A stretch of DNA of 64,000 bases. Origin: Bermanella sp036960565. GTDB taxonomy: Bacteria > Pseudomonadota > Gammaproteobacteria > Pseudomonadales > Oceanobacteraceae. Below, in pieces: positions 17,001 to 24,286 of this stretch. The DNA lies in assembly GCA_036960565.1 (NCBI GenBank), contig JBALXQ010000005.1, positions 62,001 to 126,000 on the forward strand, given 5' to 3'. Numbering within the stretch: position 1 is the first letter of the stretch; every line of letters starts with the position of its first letter. A program made the translations under genes and the position numbers. The notes below the pieces were generated by a model. That model had not been told where the DNA came from, ran no database searches, and saw only the letters and a list, made by a program, of their open reading frames with translations.

Positions 17001-17952
17001 TGATTGGCACACTTTACTTGAAGACGTGGGCGACAGGGCCAATGCGGTGGTACAAGCAAAGGGTAATGATCTGGAAAGAAAGGGAATTAAATGCTGGGAT
17101 TTAAATAGCCTACCTGAAACCTATCATTTGAAGCAGGCCGGAATTCAGGTCACCTTGTATCCAGCCCTAATGGATGAAAATTCCAGTGTGTCTTTAAAAC
17201 TATTGGAGCGAAAAGACGAAGCTCAATTAAATAGCCGATTAGGAATACACCGACTCTTACAGCTGGAGCTAGGCGATCAAGTGAGCTGGGTTCATAAAGA
17301 GGTACAAAAACGTCTGGTTCAAGAAATTATCTACTATTCAAACATTGGGAATAAAACGGAGTTACTTAATGGCGTGACGCAGCTGGTATTTAAATGCAGC
17401 TTTGAATTCGATGAAATCCCTCGTGATGAAGACAGTTTTAATGCCGTAAAAGAACAGGGCCGAGGTAATGTAGGTCAGGTATTGGAAGAAGTGGTGGCAC
17501 TGGTCAAGCAGATCATGTCCCAGTATCACTTGTTAAAAAAGAAAATGAAGCATCAAAACCAGCTGGCATTTGCTTTTGCGGTGGGGGATATTAATGGCCA
17601 AATTCAACAGATCATGCCCAAGGGTTTTATCGGTTTAGTGAGTTTTGAATCGTTGAAGCATTATCCAAGATATATTAAAGCCATGATATTGCGTTTGGAT
17701 AAACTACAGGGAAACCTGCAAAAAGATAAGTTGTTGCAACTGAAAGTAATGAGCTGGCAAGAGCAGTATCAGGGGCTTTTGGGGAAATTACCGGCTGATT
17801 TGAACTGTTACCCCGAAATACTGCCATTGAACTGGATGATGCAAGAGTATCGAGTGTCCTTGTTTGCACAGGAATTAGGAACGGCCATTCCCATTTCAGA
17901 TAAACGCTGGAAAGCTCAATTTGAAAAAGCATTACAAAGTGTCAATCAATAA
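14044..17952 (+). CDS. hrpA: ATP-dependent RNA helicase HrpA
   Basis: 1302 residues from GTG 14044; a TTG nine bases earlier is also possible but sits only a few bases from the weak CAGG ribosome site. Strong match to E. coli HrpA (about 1300 residues), a DEAH-box helicase involved in mRNA processing and rescue of stalled ribosomes. Visible motifs: GETGSGKT (Walker A, 97-104), DEAH (194-197), SAT, TNVAETSLTVPG (motif V) and QRMGRCGR (motif VI), then the ratchet/OB region and the long HrpA-specific C-terminal domain. Flanked by the repeat block upstream and a FabH-like gene downstream. Confidence 0.95.
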   Translation: MSEQLKQLEQLIPACMIQKRFAFSRQIVKINQLIKQKKPIDDALFKLSNQVVKNVEQAQARSNSVPAISYDDLLPISQKRESIAKAIDENQVVVIAGETGSGKTTQIPKICLELGLAQYGMIAHTQPRRIAARSVAQRISDEVKVNLGDEVGFQIRFSDQSKDTTLVKLMTDGILLAETQHDRFLNKYSVIIIDEAHERSLNIDFLLGYLKQLLNKRNDLKVIITSATIDVERFSKHFNNAPVIEVSGRTFPVETRYRPLLDLDKNEEGEESEGDLYQGIMDAVEELQDEDSKRKQLGDVLVFLSGEREIRETSLLLKKAAFKSTIVLPLYARLNSSEQNKIFNPISGQRRIILATNVAETSLTVPGIRYVIDTGVARISRYSYRSKVQRLPIEPISQASANQRMGRCGRISEGVCVRLYSEEDFNARPEFSQPEIQRTNLAAVILQMMSLKLGDVTEFPFVDAPDNRFVKDGYNLLKELGAISSGNQINSVGMALSKLPVDPRIARMLIAAGKSKCLAELLVIAAAMSIQDPRERPEEKKQAADQKHAEFKHEDSDFLTLLNIWQRFEEERQSGTNNQVRQFCKKHFLNYMRMREWRDVHYQLRLQCKQLKLSENTEAADYATVHQAILTGLLSHIGQKTDEGDYLGARNRRFMLFPGSGIFKKRPKWVVSAELVETSRLYARINAKIEPEWIEPAATDLVNKKYLEPHWSSKRGQVMAYEQVTLFGLVIVPKRAVAYGQIDEQASHDIFIREALVQGSIRTKGDFLKYNQNLISEISELEDKSRRRDIVVDEERLYEFYSERVAKHITSSASFEKWRKQQDEGLLKATKSYLMQHGAENITQALFPDHFSQDTVIYPLTYRFEPTHKEDGVSVSVPVAMLKQLPVSRLQWLVPGMIRDKVIALVKSLNKSIRKQLVPVPDFVDEFLLKNQACDQPLTDLLSQFIYHSRRIKVEAKDWNFSQLDQHYLMNIQVLNDDNSMIVQGRDWHTLLEDVGDRANAVVQAKGNDLERKGIKCWDLNSLPETYHLKQAGIQVTLYPALMDENSSVSLKLLERKDEAQLNSRLGIHRLLQLELGDQVSWVHKEVQKRLVQEIIYYSNIGNKTELLNGVTQLVFKCSFEFDEIPRDEDSFNAVKEQGRGNVGQVLEEVVALVKQIMSQYHLLKKKMKHQNQLAFAFAVGDINGQIQQIMPKGFIGLVSFESLKHYPRYIKAMILRLDKLQGNLQKDKLLQLKVMSWQEQYQGLLGKLPADLNCYPEILPLNWMMQEYRVSLFAQELGTAIPISDKRWKAQFEKALQSVNQ

Positions 17953-18031
17953 CAAGGAGCCTGTGGCACACTATTGCTTAATGTTTGGATCGTCATAGCT
18001 TTTTAAAATTAGCTGCATTTCACAAATACAC

Positions 18032-18046
18032 GACAGAGTCTCTGTC
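18032..18046. promoter_or_regulatory. Perfect 15-bp palindrome upstream of the FabH-like gene
   Basis: GACAGAG-T-CTCTGTC lies in the 291-base gap between hrpA and the FabH-like gene; a second, shorter inverted repeat (ATCCC/GGGAT, 18119-18132) lies downstream. No T-run follows either. Candidate operator for a regulator of fatty-acid genes, or a weak end signal for hrpA; the protein is unknown. Confidence 0.35.
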
Positions 18047-18243
18047 TTGTCAGTAATTTGTGGCAGATAGCCCGTAATAATAAGTAAAAGAGTCAGTTAG
18101 CCTAATTCGGCAGGTGGTATCCCTTAGGGGATTCCATTATAGTTTTGCCTAAGTCAGGGATTGTGTACACGGGTGCATTATTGGGGCAAAGCAGCAATGG
18201 AACGCAAGGCAGTTATTAATAGATAGTTTTTAGGGGAAGTTTA

Positions 18244-19365
18244 GTGAAAGAAGTAGTAATTAGCGGTACAGGTTTATATACCCCGAGTCATTCAATATCC
18301 AATGACGAACTCGTGGCAGCGTTTAATGCTTATGTAGATGATTATAACGAGTCAAATAAAGCCGAAATAGAAGCAGGCTCTTTAGAAGCGCTGGCGCAAA
18401 GTAACAGTGCCTTCATTGAAAAAGCTTCAGGTATCAAAAGCCGCTTCGTAATAGACAAGGCAGGCATTCTAGATCCAAAGAGAATGACGCCGAAAATTGC
18501 TGAGCGCAGCAATGACGAACATTCAATTCAATGCGAAATGTCAATTGTGGCCGCCAAACAAGCTTTAAAGCAGGCTGGCAAGACCGTTGACGATGTTGAT
18601 ATGGTGATTGTGGCTTGCTCTAACTTACAACGTGCTTATCCAGCCATTGCAGTAGAAGTACAAACGGCGCTTGGTATTCAAGGCTTTGCTTATGACATGA
18701 ACGTGGCCTGTAGTTCGGCTACTTTTGGTATTCAGTCAGGTGTAAATGCTATTCAAGCGGGTTCTGCTCGCTGCGTATTGATGCTTAATCCTGAAATATG
18801 CAGCAGTCATTTGAATTTCCGTGACCGTGACAGCCACTTCATATTTGGTGATGCTTGTACTGCCGTTGTTCTAGAAGACAGCGAGCAAGCGGTGAGTTCA
18901 GTACAGTACAAGATATTGGGCACTAAGCTGCAAACTGTATTCTCTAACAATATTCGTAACAATGCCGGTTTCTTGAATCGTTGTGACGAATCGGGATTAG
19001 GCAAGCCAGACAAGCTATTTATCCAAAACGGCCGTAAGGTGTTTAAAGAAGTTTGCCCCATGGTGGCTACGCAAATTAGCCAGCACTTGGAGGAGTTATC
19101 TCTATCTTCCGATTACTTGAGTCGCATGTGGTTACACCAGGCTAACTTGAGCATGAACCAGCTTATTTCCAAGCGTGTTCTGGGCCGTACCGCTGAAACT
19201 CATGAAGCGCCAGTGATACTTGATCGGTATGCCAATACCAGTTCAGCCGGTTCTATCATTGCTTATCATTTGCATAAAGAAGACTTGAATAGCGGCGATT
19301 ACGGCGTTATCTGTAGTTTTGGTGCCGGTTACTCTATCGGTAGTGTAATTGTTCAAAAGCGTTAA
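18244..19365 (+). CDS. Beta-ketoacyl-ACP synthase III-like (FabH family, PA3286 type)
   Basis: 373 residues, longer than E. coli FabH (317) because of an insert near residues 30-60. GTG start with AGGGGAAG just upstream. Thiolase-fold KAS III features: catalytic Cys156 in NVACSSAT, His in LHQAN, Asn in YANTSSAG, and the C-terminal SFGAGYSIGSV. Pseudomonas PA3286, the homologue I recall, uses medium-chain acyl-CoA from beta-oxidation to prime fatty-acid synthesis, bypassing FabH. The nearby fadD gene fits such a link. Exact chain-length preference cannot be read from the sequence. It ends at a strong terminator. Confidence 0.88.
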   Translation: MKEVVISGTGLYTPSHSISNDELVAAFNAYVDDYNESNKAEIEAGSLEALAQSNSAFIEKASGIKSRFVIDKAGILDPKRMTPKIAERSNDEHSIQCEMSIVAAKQALKQAGKTVDDVDMVIVACSNLQRAYPAIAVEVQTALGIQGFAYDMNVACSSATFGIQSGVNAIQAGSARCVLMLNPEICSSHLNFRDRDSHFIFGDACTAVVLEDSEQAVSSVQYKILGTKLQTVFSNNIRNNAGFLNRCDESGLGKPDKLFIQNGRKVFKEVCPMVATQISQHLEELSLSSDYLSRMWLHQANLSMNQLISKRVLGRTAETHEAPVILDRYANTSSAGSIIAYHLHKEDLNSGDYGVICSFGAGYSIGSVIVQKR

Positions 19366-19392
19366 TTAACGCCTTTATAGGTGTTAATGTAT

Positions 19393-19422
19393 GAAAGGGA
19401 GCCTGTTTGGCTCCCTTTTTTT
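19393..19422 (+). terminator. Terminator after the FabH-like gene
   Basis: AAAGGGAGCC and GGCTCCCTTT around a TGTTT loop, followed by T residues. Confidence 0.9.
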
Positions 19423-19636
19423 GTTTGTGTGACCCAGGCCTGGCCCTTATTCCCCTAAAGGGGCCTACTTTCACATCCGTATTGTGGTGCTATAGTCTTT
19501 GCATCTGGATATACATAGCGACCTTAAATTAAAATGAACCATCTACTCACGTTGATACTCCTATAGGTATTGAAAATAGGGCTAGAATCTGTTTTCAGCC
19601 TATAACTAAAAAATTATATTTAATGAGGGGACTCTC

Positions 19637-19999
19637 ATGTCAAACAACAAGATGAAACCATTGGCTTTAGCATTTGGCGCGTCCTTATTAGCGGGAATTG
19701 CGACTACCTCTGTAGCAGCTGAAAACCCATTTGCTTCCCAGTCCTTAGAATCTGGCTATAAGGTGGCTATGGAAGGCAAATGCGGTGAAGGTAAGTGTGG
19801 TGGAAGCAAATCAGCCGATGAGAAATCTAAGAGTGCTTCTGCGGAAGGCAAGTGTGGTGAAGGCAAATGTGGCGACGATAAATCAGCCAGTAAGGCCAAA
19901 GAAGGCAAATGTGGCGAAGGCAAGTGCGGTGGCGATAAGGCGGCCAGCAAAGCCAAAGAAGGAAAATGTGGCGAAGGCAAGTGTGGTAGCAAGTCTTAA
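19637..19999 (+). CDS. hvfA: HvfA-type Cys-rich RiPP precursor (EGKCG repeats)
   Basis: 120 residues: signal peptide (hydrophobic residues 8-27, cleavage near SVAA|EN), a short spacer, then eight EGKCG motifs in four EGKCGEGKCG pairs (Cys 49, 54, 73, 78, 92, 97, 111 and 116), separated by Lys/Ser/Ala-rich linkers. All Cys lie in these motifs. It matches precursors of the HvfA/bufferin class, in which an MNIO enzyme converts EGKC cysteines to modified groups that bind copper in the periplasm. GAGGGG lies at good distance from the ATG. The modifying enzyme, partner and DoxX protein follow in order. Induction by metal stress is plausible, but I see no named operator upstream. Confidence 0.92.
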   Translation: MSNNKMKPLALAFGASLLAGIATTSVAAENPFASQSLESGYKVAMEGKCGEGKCGGSKSADEKSKSASAEGKCGEGKCGDDKSASKAKEGKCGEGKCGGDKAASKAKEGKCGEGKCGSKS

Positions 20000-20021
20000 T
20001 ATTGGTATTTAAGGAACGCAC

Positions 20022-20852
20022 ATGACGCTTAGCGGTTCTGGTCTGGGTTTACGCCGAGGCATGATGGAAGAGATGAAGTCGCTGACCCATGAAAATGTGG
20101 ATTTTCTTGAAGTGGCGCCAGAGAACTGGATAAATGTCGGTGGGCGTTTGGGGAAATCGTTTCGGGAATTTACCGAGCGCTTTCCTTTTGCTTGTCATGG
20201 CCTGTCGTTGTCTATTGGCAGTGCCGACAAGCTGGATGTGGAATTTGTAAAATCGGTTAAAGATTTTATGGATACTCATAATATTGAAATCTACAGTGAG
20301 CACCTTAGCTACTGCAGTCATGAAGGTCATATGTACGACCTAATGCCTATTCCGTTTACCGAGCAAGCTGCAAACTATGTGGCCAACCGAGTGGCGCAAG
20401 TTCAAGATATACTGCAACGGCCACTCATTCTTGAGAATGTATCTACCTATGCAAGCCCCGGTCAGGAAATGAGTGAACTTGAATTCATGACGCAAGTACT
20501 GCAAAAATCCGACTGTAAAATGCTATTAGATGTTAATAATGTTTACGTGAATAGCATTAATCATGGTTTTGACCCCAAGCATTACATTAACTCTTTGCCC
20601 ACTGATCGCATTGAATATCTGCACATAGCAGGGCACTTTGATGAAGCTGAGGACTTGCTGGTAGACACCCATGGAGCCAGTATTAAATCTCAAGTTTGGG
20701 ATTTGCTCGCATTAACTTATGCCAAACATGGAAAATTGCCAACGTTACTGGAGCGGGATTTTAATTTCCCACCCATGAACGAGTTGCTCGCAGAAATAAA
20801 TCAAATTAAAGACTATCAGCAAGGGGCTCTGCATGAACGCCAACTTGCCTGA
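20022..20852 (+). CDS. hvfB: HvfB: MNIO (DUF692) RiPP-modifying iron enzyme
   Basis: 276 residues, TIM-barrel DUF692/MNIO family: multinuclear non-haem iron oxygenases that modify cysteines of RiPP precursors in the cytoplasm before export. Characteristic iron-ligand segments are present in order: FLEVAPENW (26-36), CHGLSLSIG (58-66), SEHLSY (92-97), LENVSTY, LDVNNVYVN, HIAGHFD, DTHGA and LERDFN. AAGGAA precedes the ATG, 22 bases after hvfA. The end overlaps hvfC by 20 bases, so the two proteins are probably translated together. Its substrate should be the upstream EGKCG peptide. Confidence 0.93.
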   Translation: MTLSGSGLGLRRGMMEEMKSLTHENVDFLEVAPENWINVGGRLGKSFREFTERFPFACHGLSLSIGSADKLDVEFVKSVKDFMDTHNIEIYSEHLSYCSHEGHMYDLMPIPFTEQAANYVANRVAQVQDILQRPLILENVSTYASPGQEMSELEFMTQVLQKSDCKMLLDVNNVYVNSINHGFDPKHYINSLPTDRIEYLHIAGHFDEAEDLLVDTHGASIKSQVWDLLALTYAKHGKLPTLLERDFNFPPMNELLAEINQIKDYQQGALHERQLA

Positions 20853-21600
20853 AACATTATTACCTTTTCAAAAAATTCAAAAATCTTTTTCTGATGCCAT
20901 TCGTAATCCAAAAAATCATCCTAAATTGGATGGCGTTGAAGAACGTCGCTTAAAAATTTATAGCGAACTGTTTTTTAATAATGTGGAAGGCTTCATTAGT
21001 GGTGGCTTTCCCGTTTTAAAAGAATTATTCAGCGAAGAGTTGTGGAACTGCCTAGTGCGAGATTTTTTTATTAAGCACTCTTGTTCAAGCCCATATTTCT
21101 TACAAATAAGTGAGGAGTTCCTTGCTTACCTGCCTAATTCTACTTTGAATTTTTTACCTGATTTTACTTATCAGCTTGCCCATTGGGAGTGGATGGAACT
21201 TCATGCCGATGTGTACAATAGTAAGCAGGAGAATTTTGGGCCCAATATATTGGATTCAGATACTCAAATATTAAGTCTCATTGAAAGCGCTTGGTGTCAG
21301 GCCTATGATTTTCCTGTGCATACCATTAGTACAGATAATTTGCCCGAACCACAAACCAGCTACTTAATGGTGTATCGAAACCATGATTTGGATGTGGGCT
21401 TTAATGAATTAAATCCCCTTAGCGCTTTGTTGTTCGAAAATCTTCAAAATAATACGAATCAAGTCCTGAATAGCATTCTTAAAAGCATTGCTTTGCAAGT
21501 TGATATGGACGAAACCACTGTGATTAACGGTGGCCAGCAAATCATTAATCAATGGTATGAGCTGGGTATATTAATTGAGCTGCCCTTGAGCCGTTCTTGA
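20833..21600 (+). CDS. hvfC: HvfC: DUF2063 partner of the MNIO enzyme
   Basis: 255 residues. The N-terminal domain (about 10-105) matches DUF2063, a helical domain once labelled DNA-binding, with the typical RRLKIYSELFFNNVEGF and GGFPVLKEL segments. The C-terminal half is a mixed alpha/beta domain. In MNIO systems this protein binds the precursor and delivers it to the enzyme. The ATG is inside the 3' end of hvfB, with AAGGGG just upstream, supporting this start. Confidence 0.88.
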   Translation: MNANLPETLLPFQKIQKSFSDAIRNPKNHPKLDGVEERRLKIYSELFFNNVEGFISGGFPVLKELFSEELWNCLVRDFFIKHSCSSPYFLQISEEFLAYLPNSTLNFLPDFTYQLAHWEWMELHADVYNSKQENFGPNILDSDTQILSLIESAWCQAYDFPVHTISTDNLPEPQTSYLMVYRNHDLDVGFNELNPLSALLFENLQNNTNQVLNSILKSIALQVDMDETTVINGGQQIINQWYELGILIELPLSRS

Positions 21601-21664
21601 CCTTTCTCCTGATCTGCTCTTGATTTATAAGAAGTAAAACCCACAAAAAATAAAGCGAAATAAT

Positions 21665-22264
21665 ATGTATCAACTTTATCAAAAGAGTCATGACTGGCTT
21701 GATCAAACTCGTGCAGCCAATTTTTTAGGTCCACTTATTTTACGTCTTTATTTAGCGCCTGTGTTTTGGATAGCGGGTACCAACAAATTGGCCGATATGG
21801 ATAGTGTGATTGCCTGGTTTGGTAATGATGATTGGGGCCTAGGTTTGCCTATCCCAGCTTTTTTTGCCTGGGCCGCGGTGCTGACGGAAGTATTGGGTGC
21901 CATCTTGTTGCTGGTGGGTTTTGCGGTGCGCTGGATCAGTATTCCGTTAATGGTAACCATGCTAGTGGCCATGTTTGCAGTGCATTGGCCAAATGGTTGG
22001 CAAGCGGTTGCTGATCCCATGTCGGCTTTTGCCAGTTCGGATGTGGCAGAATCTATTCGTCGTTTGGACATCGCCCGTGACATTTTAAAAGAACATGGTA
22101 ACTACATCTGGTTAACCGAAAAGGGCAGTTTGGTCGTCAGTAATAACGGTATCGAATGGGCTTTTACTTATTTTGCCATGTGCTTGGTTTTGTTTTTTAA
22201 CGGTGCTGGCGGATATGCCAGTGTGGATTATTACTTGGCAAAGAAATTTAAAACAACAAATTAG
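21665..22264 (+). CDS. hvfX: HvfX: DoxX-family membrane protein of the hvf operon
   Basis: 199 residues with four predicted membrane helices (about 22-40, 65-88, 92-108 and 164-182), and the DoxX signature around LRLYLAPVFWIAGTNKL and AVLTEVLGAILLLVGF. The loop between the third and fourth helices (about 110-160) is large and polar. DoxX proteins commonly close hvf/buf operons; their role is unproven, possibly redox handling or membrane assistance to the modified peptide. It ends at a bidirectional terminator. Confidence 0.85.
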   Translation: MYQLYQKSHDWLDQTRAANFLGPLILRLYLAPVFWIAGTNKLADMDSVIAWFGNDDWGLGLPIPAFFAWAAVLTEVLGAILLLVGFAVRWISIPLMVTMLVAMFAVHWPNGWQAVADPMSAFASSDVAESIRRLDIARDILKEHGNYIWLTEKGSLVVSNNGIEWAFTYFAMCLVLFFNGAGGYASVDYYLAKKFKTTN

Positions 22265-22289
22265 AATTCATGCACTTTAATTTTTATCA

Positions 22290-22326
22290 ATAAAACCGGG
22301 TATTTCCCGGCTTTATTTGTTTTTTA
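22290..22326. terminator. Terminator between hvfX and the convergent OYE gene
   Basis: TAAAACCGGG and CCCGGCTTTA around a TATTT loop, followed by a T-rich stretch; A/T runs on both sides suit both strands. Confidence 0.8.
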
Positions 22327-23409
22327 AGTACTCAGTGAATTATCTAATACTGGGTAATCGGTATAACCCTTGGGGCCCTCACTATAAAATAGGCTACTGT
22401 CGGGCTGGTTTAGCGGCTCCCCATTTTGATAGCGATTAACTAAATCAGGGTTGGCAATGAAGGGCATGCCAAAACTGACTGCATCACTAAATTCTTCTTC
22501 AACGGCTTTGTTAGCAGAGTGTTTATCATACCCGCCGTTAGCAATTAAAACGCCCTGATATTTTTCTCGCATCATGGGTGTTAAATATTCCATAACACTG
22601 TCTTCGCCGGGTTTTGATTCTAATATATGCAGGTAAGCCAGTTTAAATTCACTGAGCAACTCAGCGGCTCGGGAAAAGGTTTGTCGATACTGACTGTCGT
22701 TAATGCCCCAAGTGCTATTGGTGGGAGAGAAACGAATGCCTACCCTGTGTGAGCCAATTTCTTTAGATACTGCCGTCACCACTTCCATCATGAATCGCAA
22801 GCGCTTATCTATGCTGCCGCCATATTCATCACTGCGTTTATTACTGCTATCTCGGGTGAATTGATCAATTAGAAAACCATTGGCTGCATGAATCTCTACT
22901 CCGTCTAGTCCTGCATCAATAGCTCGCTTGGCAGCTTGAGCAAAGTTTGTAACCAGCTGTGTGATTTCTTGTTGGCTTAAAGCACGTGTTTGTTCGAATG
23001 TACGGTCTCGCCCTTTTGGCGTGGGTAGCTGTCCGTTAAGGGTTATTTCACTGGCCGAAACGGCTTGTTCCCCATTTAAAAAATCAGGGTGTACCGCGGC
23101 TCCCATATGCCAAAGTTGCACAAAAATTTTGCCGTCTTTTTCATGTACTGCGTTCGCTACTTTTTTCCAGCCGTCTTGCTGGGCTTGATTGTAAAGCCCT
23201 GGAGAATTTAACCAGCCACGACCGCCTTCGGATATGGCGGTGGCTTCTGCTATGAGTAAGCCTGCGCTGGCTCGCTGGCCATAATATTCGGCCATGAGTT
23301 CATCTGGAATGCCATCGCTTCCAGCACGGCCACGGGTAAGTGGGGCCATGATCATACGATTTTTAAGGAGGGTATTGCCTATGATAATAGGGTCAAATAA
23401 TGAGGCCAT
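22324..23409 (-). CDS. Old yellow enzyme-family alkene reductase (NemA-like)
   Basis: 361 residues, FMN-dependent NAD(P)H:flavin oxidoreductase of the OYE family, which reduces activated C=C bonds, nitrate esters or N-ethylmaleimide-type electrophiles in the cytoplasm. Family features: an N-terminal NRMIMAPLTRGRA segment (18-30), QLWHMGAAVHPDF (98-110), EIHAANGFLIDQF with the substrate-binding His/Asn pair (about 174-186), and RDSSNKRSDEYGGS downstream. It runs in the same direction as the glutathione transferase gene 77 bases upstream and probably shares its promoter, facing a LysR gene. Physiological substrate unknown. Confidence 0.92.
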   Translation of the reverse strand: MASLFDPIIIGNTLLKNRMIMAPLTRGRAGSDGIPDELMAEYYGQRASAGLLIAEATAISEGGRGWLNSPGLYNQAQQDGWKKVANAVHEKDGKIFVQLWHMGAAVHPDFLNGEQAVSASEITLNGQLPTPKGRDRTFEQTRALSQQEITQLVTNFAQAAKRAIDAGLDGVEIHAANGFLIDQFTRDSSNKRSDEYGGSIDKRLRFMMEVVTAVSKEIGSHRVGIRFSPTNSTWGINDSQYRQTFSRAAELLSEFKLAYLHILESKPGEDSVMEYLTPMMREKYQGVLIANGGYDKHSANKAVEEEFSDAVSFGMPFIANPDLVNRYQNGEPLNQPDSSLFYSEGPKGYTDYPVLDNSLST

Positions 23410-23486
23410 GGGAAGTCCTATGCATAATGTGTTTTGAAAATAGTGAGTAAAGCCATTCGCTTATAACGGGAACGGCTTTAACTTAT

Positions 23487-24119
23487 TTACTGAATGCCAA
23501 ATTCGCTGCGGTACATCTCGCCGATAACAGGGGTCTGATACATACGCGCTCGATAAGCGCTTAGATTTGGATAGTCTTTTGACAAGTTAGTTTTCAATGC
23601 GCCTTCCCAATGAACAGAAACCATCAAGTAAAGGTCGGCCAGAGTCAGTTGGTCGCCACCCACATAGCTTTGTTCGCCCAGCTGCGTTTCTATGAGGCCA
23701 TAAATCTTATGGATTTCGCCTTCTGCGGCAGTACGAATGCTGTCGGTATCATTGCCATAACGTTCAGGAAAGAATATGCGACCCCAATGTGGGTGGGCAG
23801 TGGCATATAGCATTTGCATCCATTTAAGGGCATTGCCATAAGCTAGTGAGCCTGCCTCAGGCATTAGGTTTGCCTTGGGAAATTTAGCCGCCAAGTACAA
23901 CAGAATAGCCGAACCCTCGGTTAACACATGCTCAGCACCATTTTCACTCAGTGCCAGTGCGGGCACCTTGCTTAGCGGGCTAACACGCTTGTAGGGCTCG
24001 CCCATGTGCTCGCCAGAGGCCATATCTAAGGCGTTAGTGGTAAATTCTGCGCCCGTGAGGGCAAGAGCGGCTTTAACTGCAAATGAGCAAGATCCTGCGC
24101 CGTGATAAAGGGTATACAT
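23487..24119 (-). CDS. Glutathione S-transferase family protein
   Basis: 210 residues from the ATG at 24119, which has GAGGAA upstream; a start 36 bases earlier would add a non-conserved tail. N-terminal thioredoxin-like domain (MYTLYHGAGSCSFAVKAAL, with the Ser/Cys active-site region at 10-13), the cis-Pro segment SKVPAL and the ESxAI-like glutathione-binding segment TEGSAILLYLA, followed by an all-helical C-terminal domain containing LTLADLY. This is the bacterial beta-like GST group. Next to an OYE reductase and a LysR regulator it suggests handling of electrophiles, which is inference. Confidence 0.88.
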   Translation of the reverse strand: MYTLYHGAGSCSFAVKAALALTGAEFTTNALDMASGEHMGEPYKRVSPLSKVPALALSENGAEHVLTEGSAILLYLAAKFPKANLMPEAGSLAYGNALKWMQMLYATAHPHWGRIFFPERYGNDTDSIRTAAEGEIHKIYGLIETQLGEQSYVGGDQLTLADLYLMVSVHWEGALKTNLSKDYPNLSAYRARMYQTPVIGEMYRSEFGIQ

Positions 24120-24235
24120 AGTGAATTCCTCGTTGAATAAATGATGTTGCGACACTTCTTAGGGAAGTGGCTGAGTTCGACAAGGATTTTAATAAGCTTT
24201 AGACTATTAATAAATTCGCAATAAATGCATATCTT

Positions 24236-24253
24236 CCGTGCAAAAATGCACGG
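24236..24253. promoter_or_regulatory. Palindromic operator candidate in the GST-LysR divergent promoter
   Basis: CCGTGC (24236-24241) and GCACGG (24248-24253) form a perfect inverted repeat with a six-base AT-only spacer, about 34 bases before the LysR start and 115 bases before the GST start. Position and symmetry suit a LysR-type binding site controlling both directions. Confidence 0.5.
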
Positions 24254-24286
24254 CTAATTAATGCCAATAATGTAAGGAGGGGAGGC

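Noticed and set aside
19756..20021. Repeat-like frames on both strands overlapping hvfA
   Set aside because: They mirror the EGKCG repeat in other frames, lack signal peptides, and hvfA itself has the strong ribosome site and family match.
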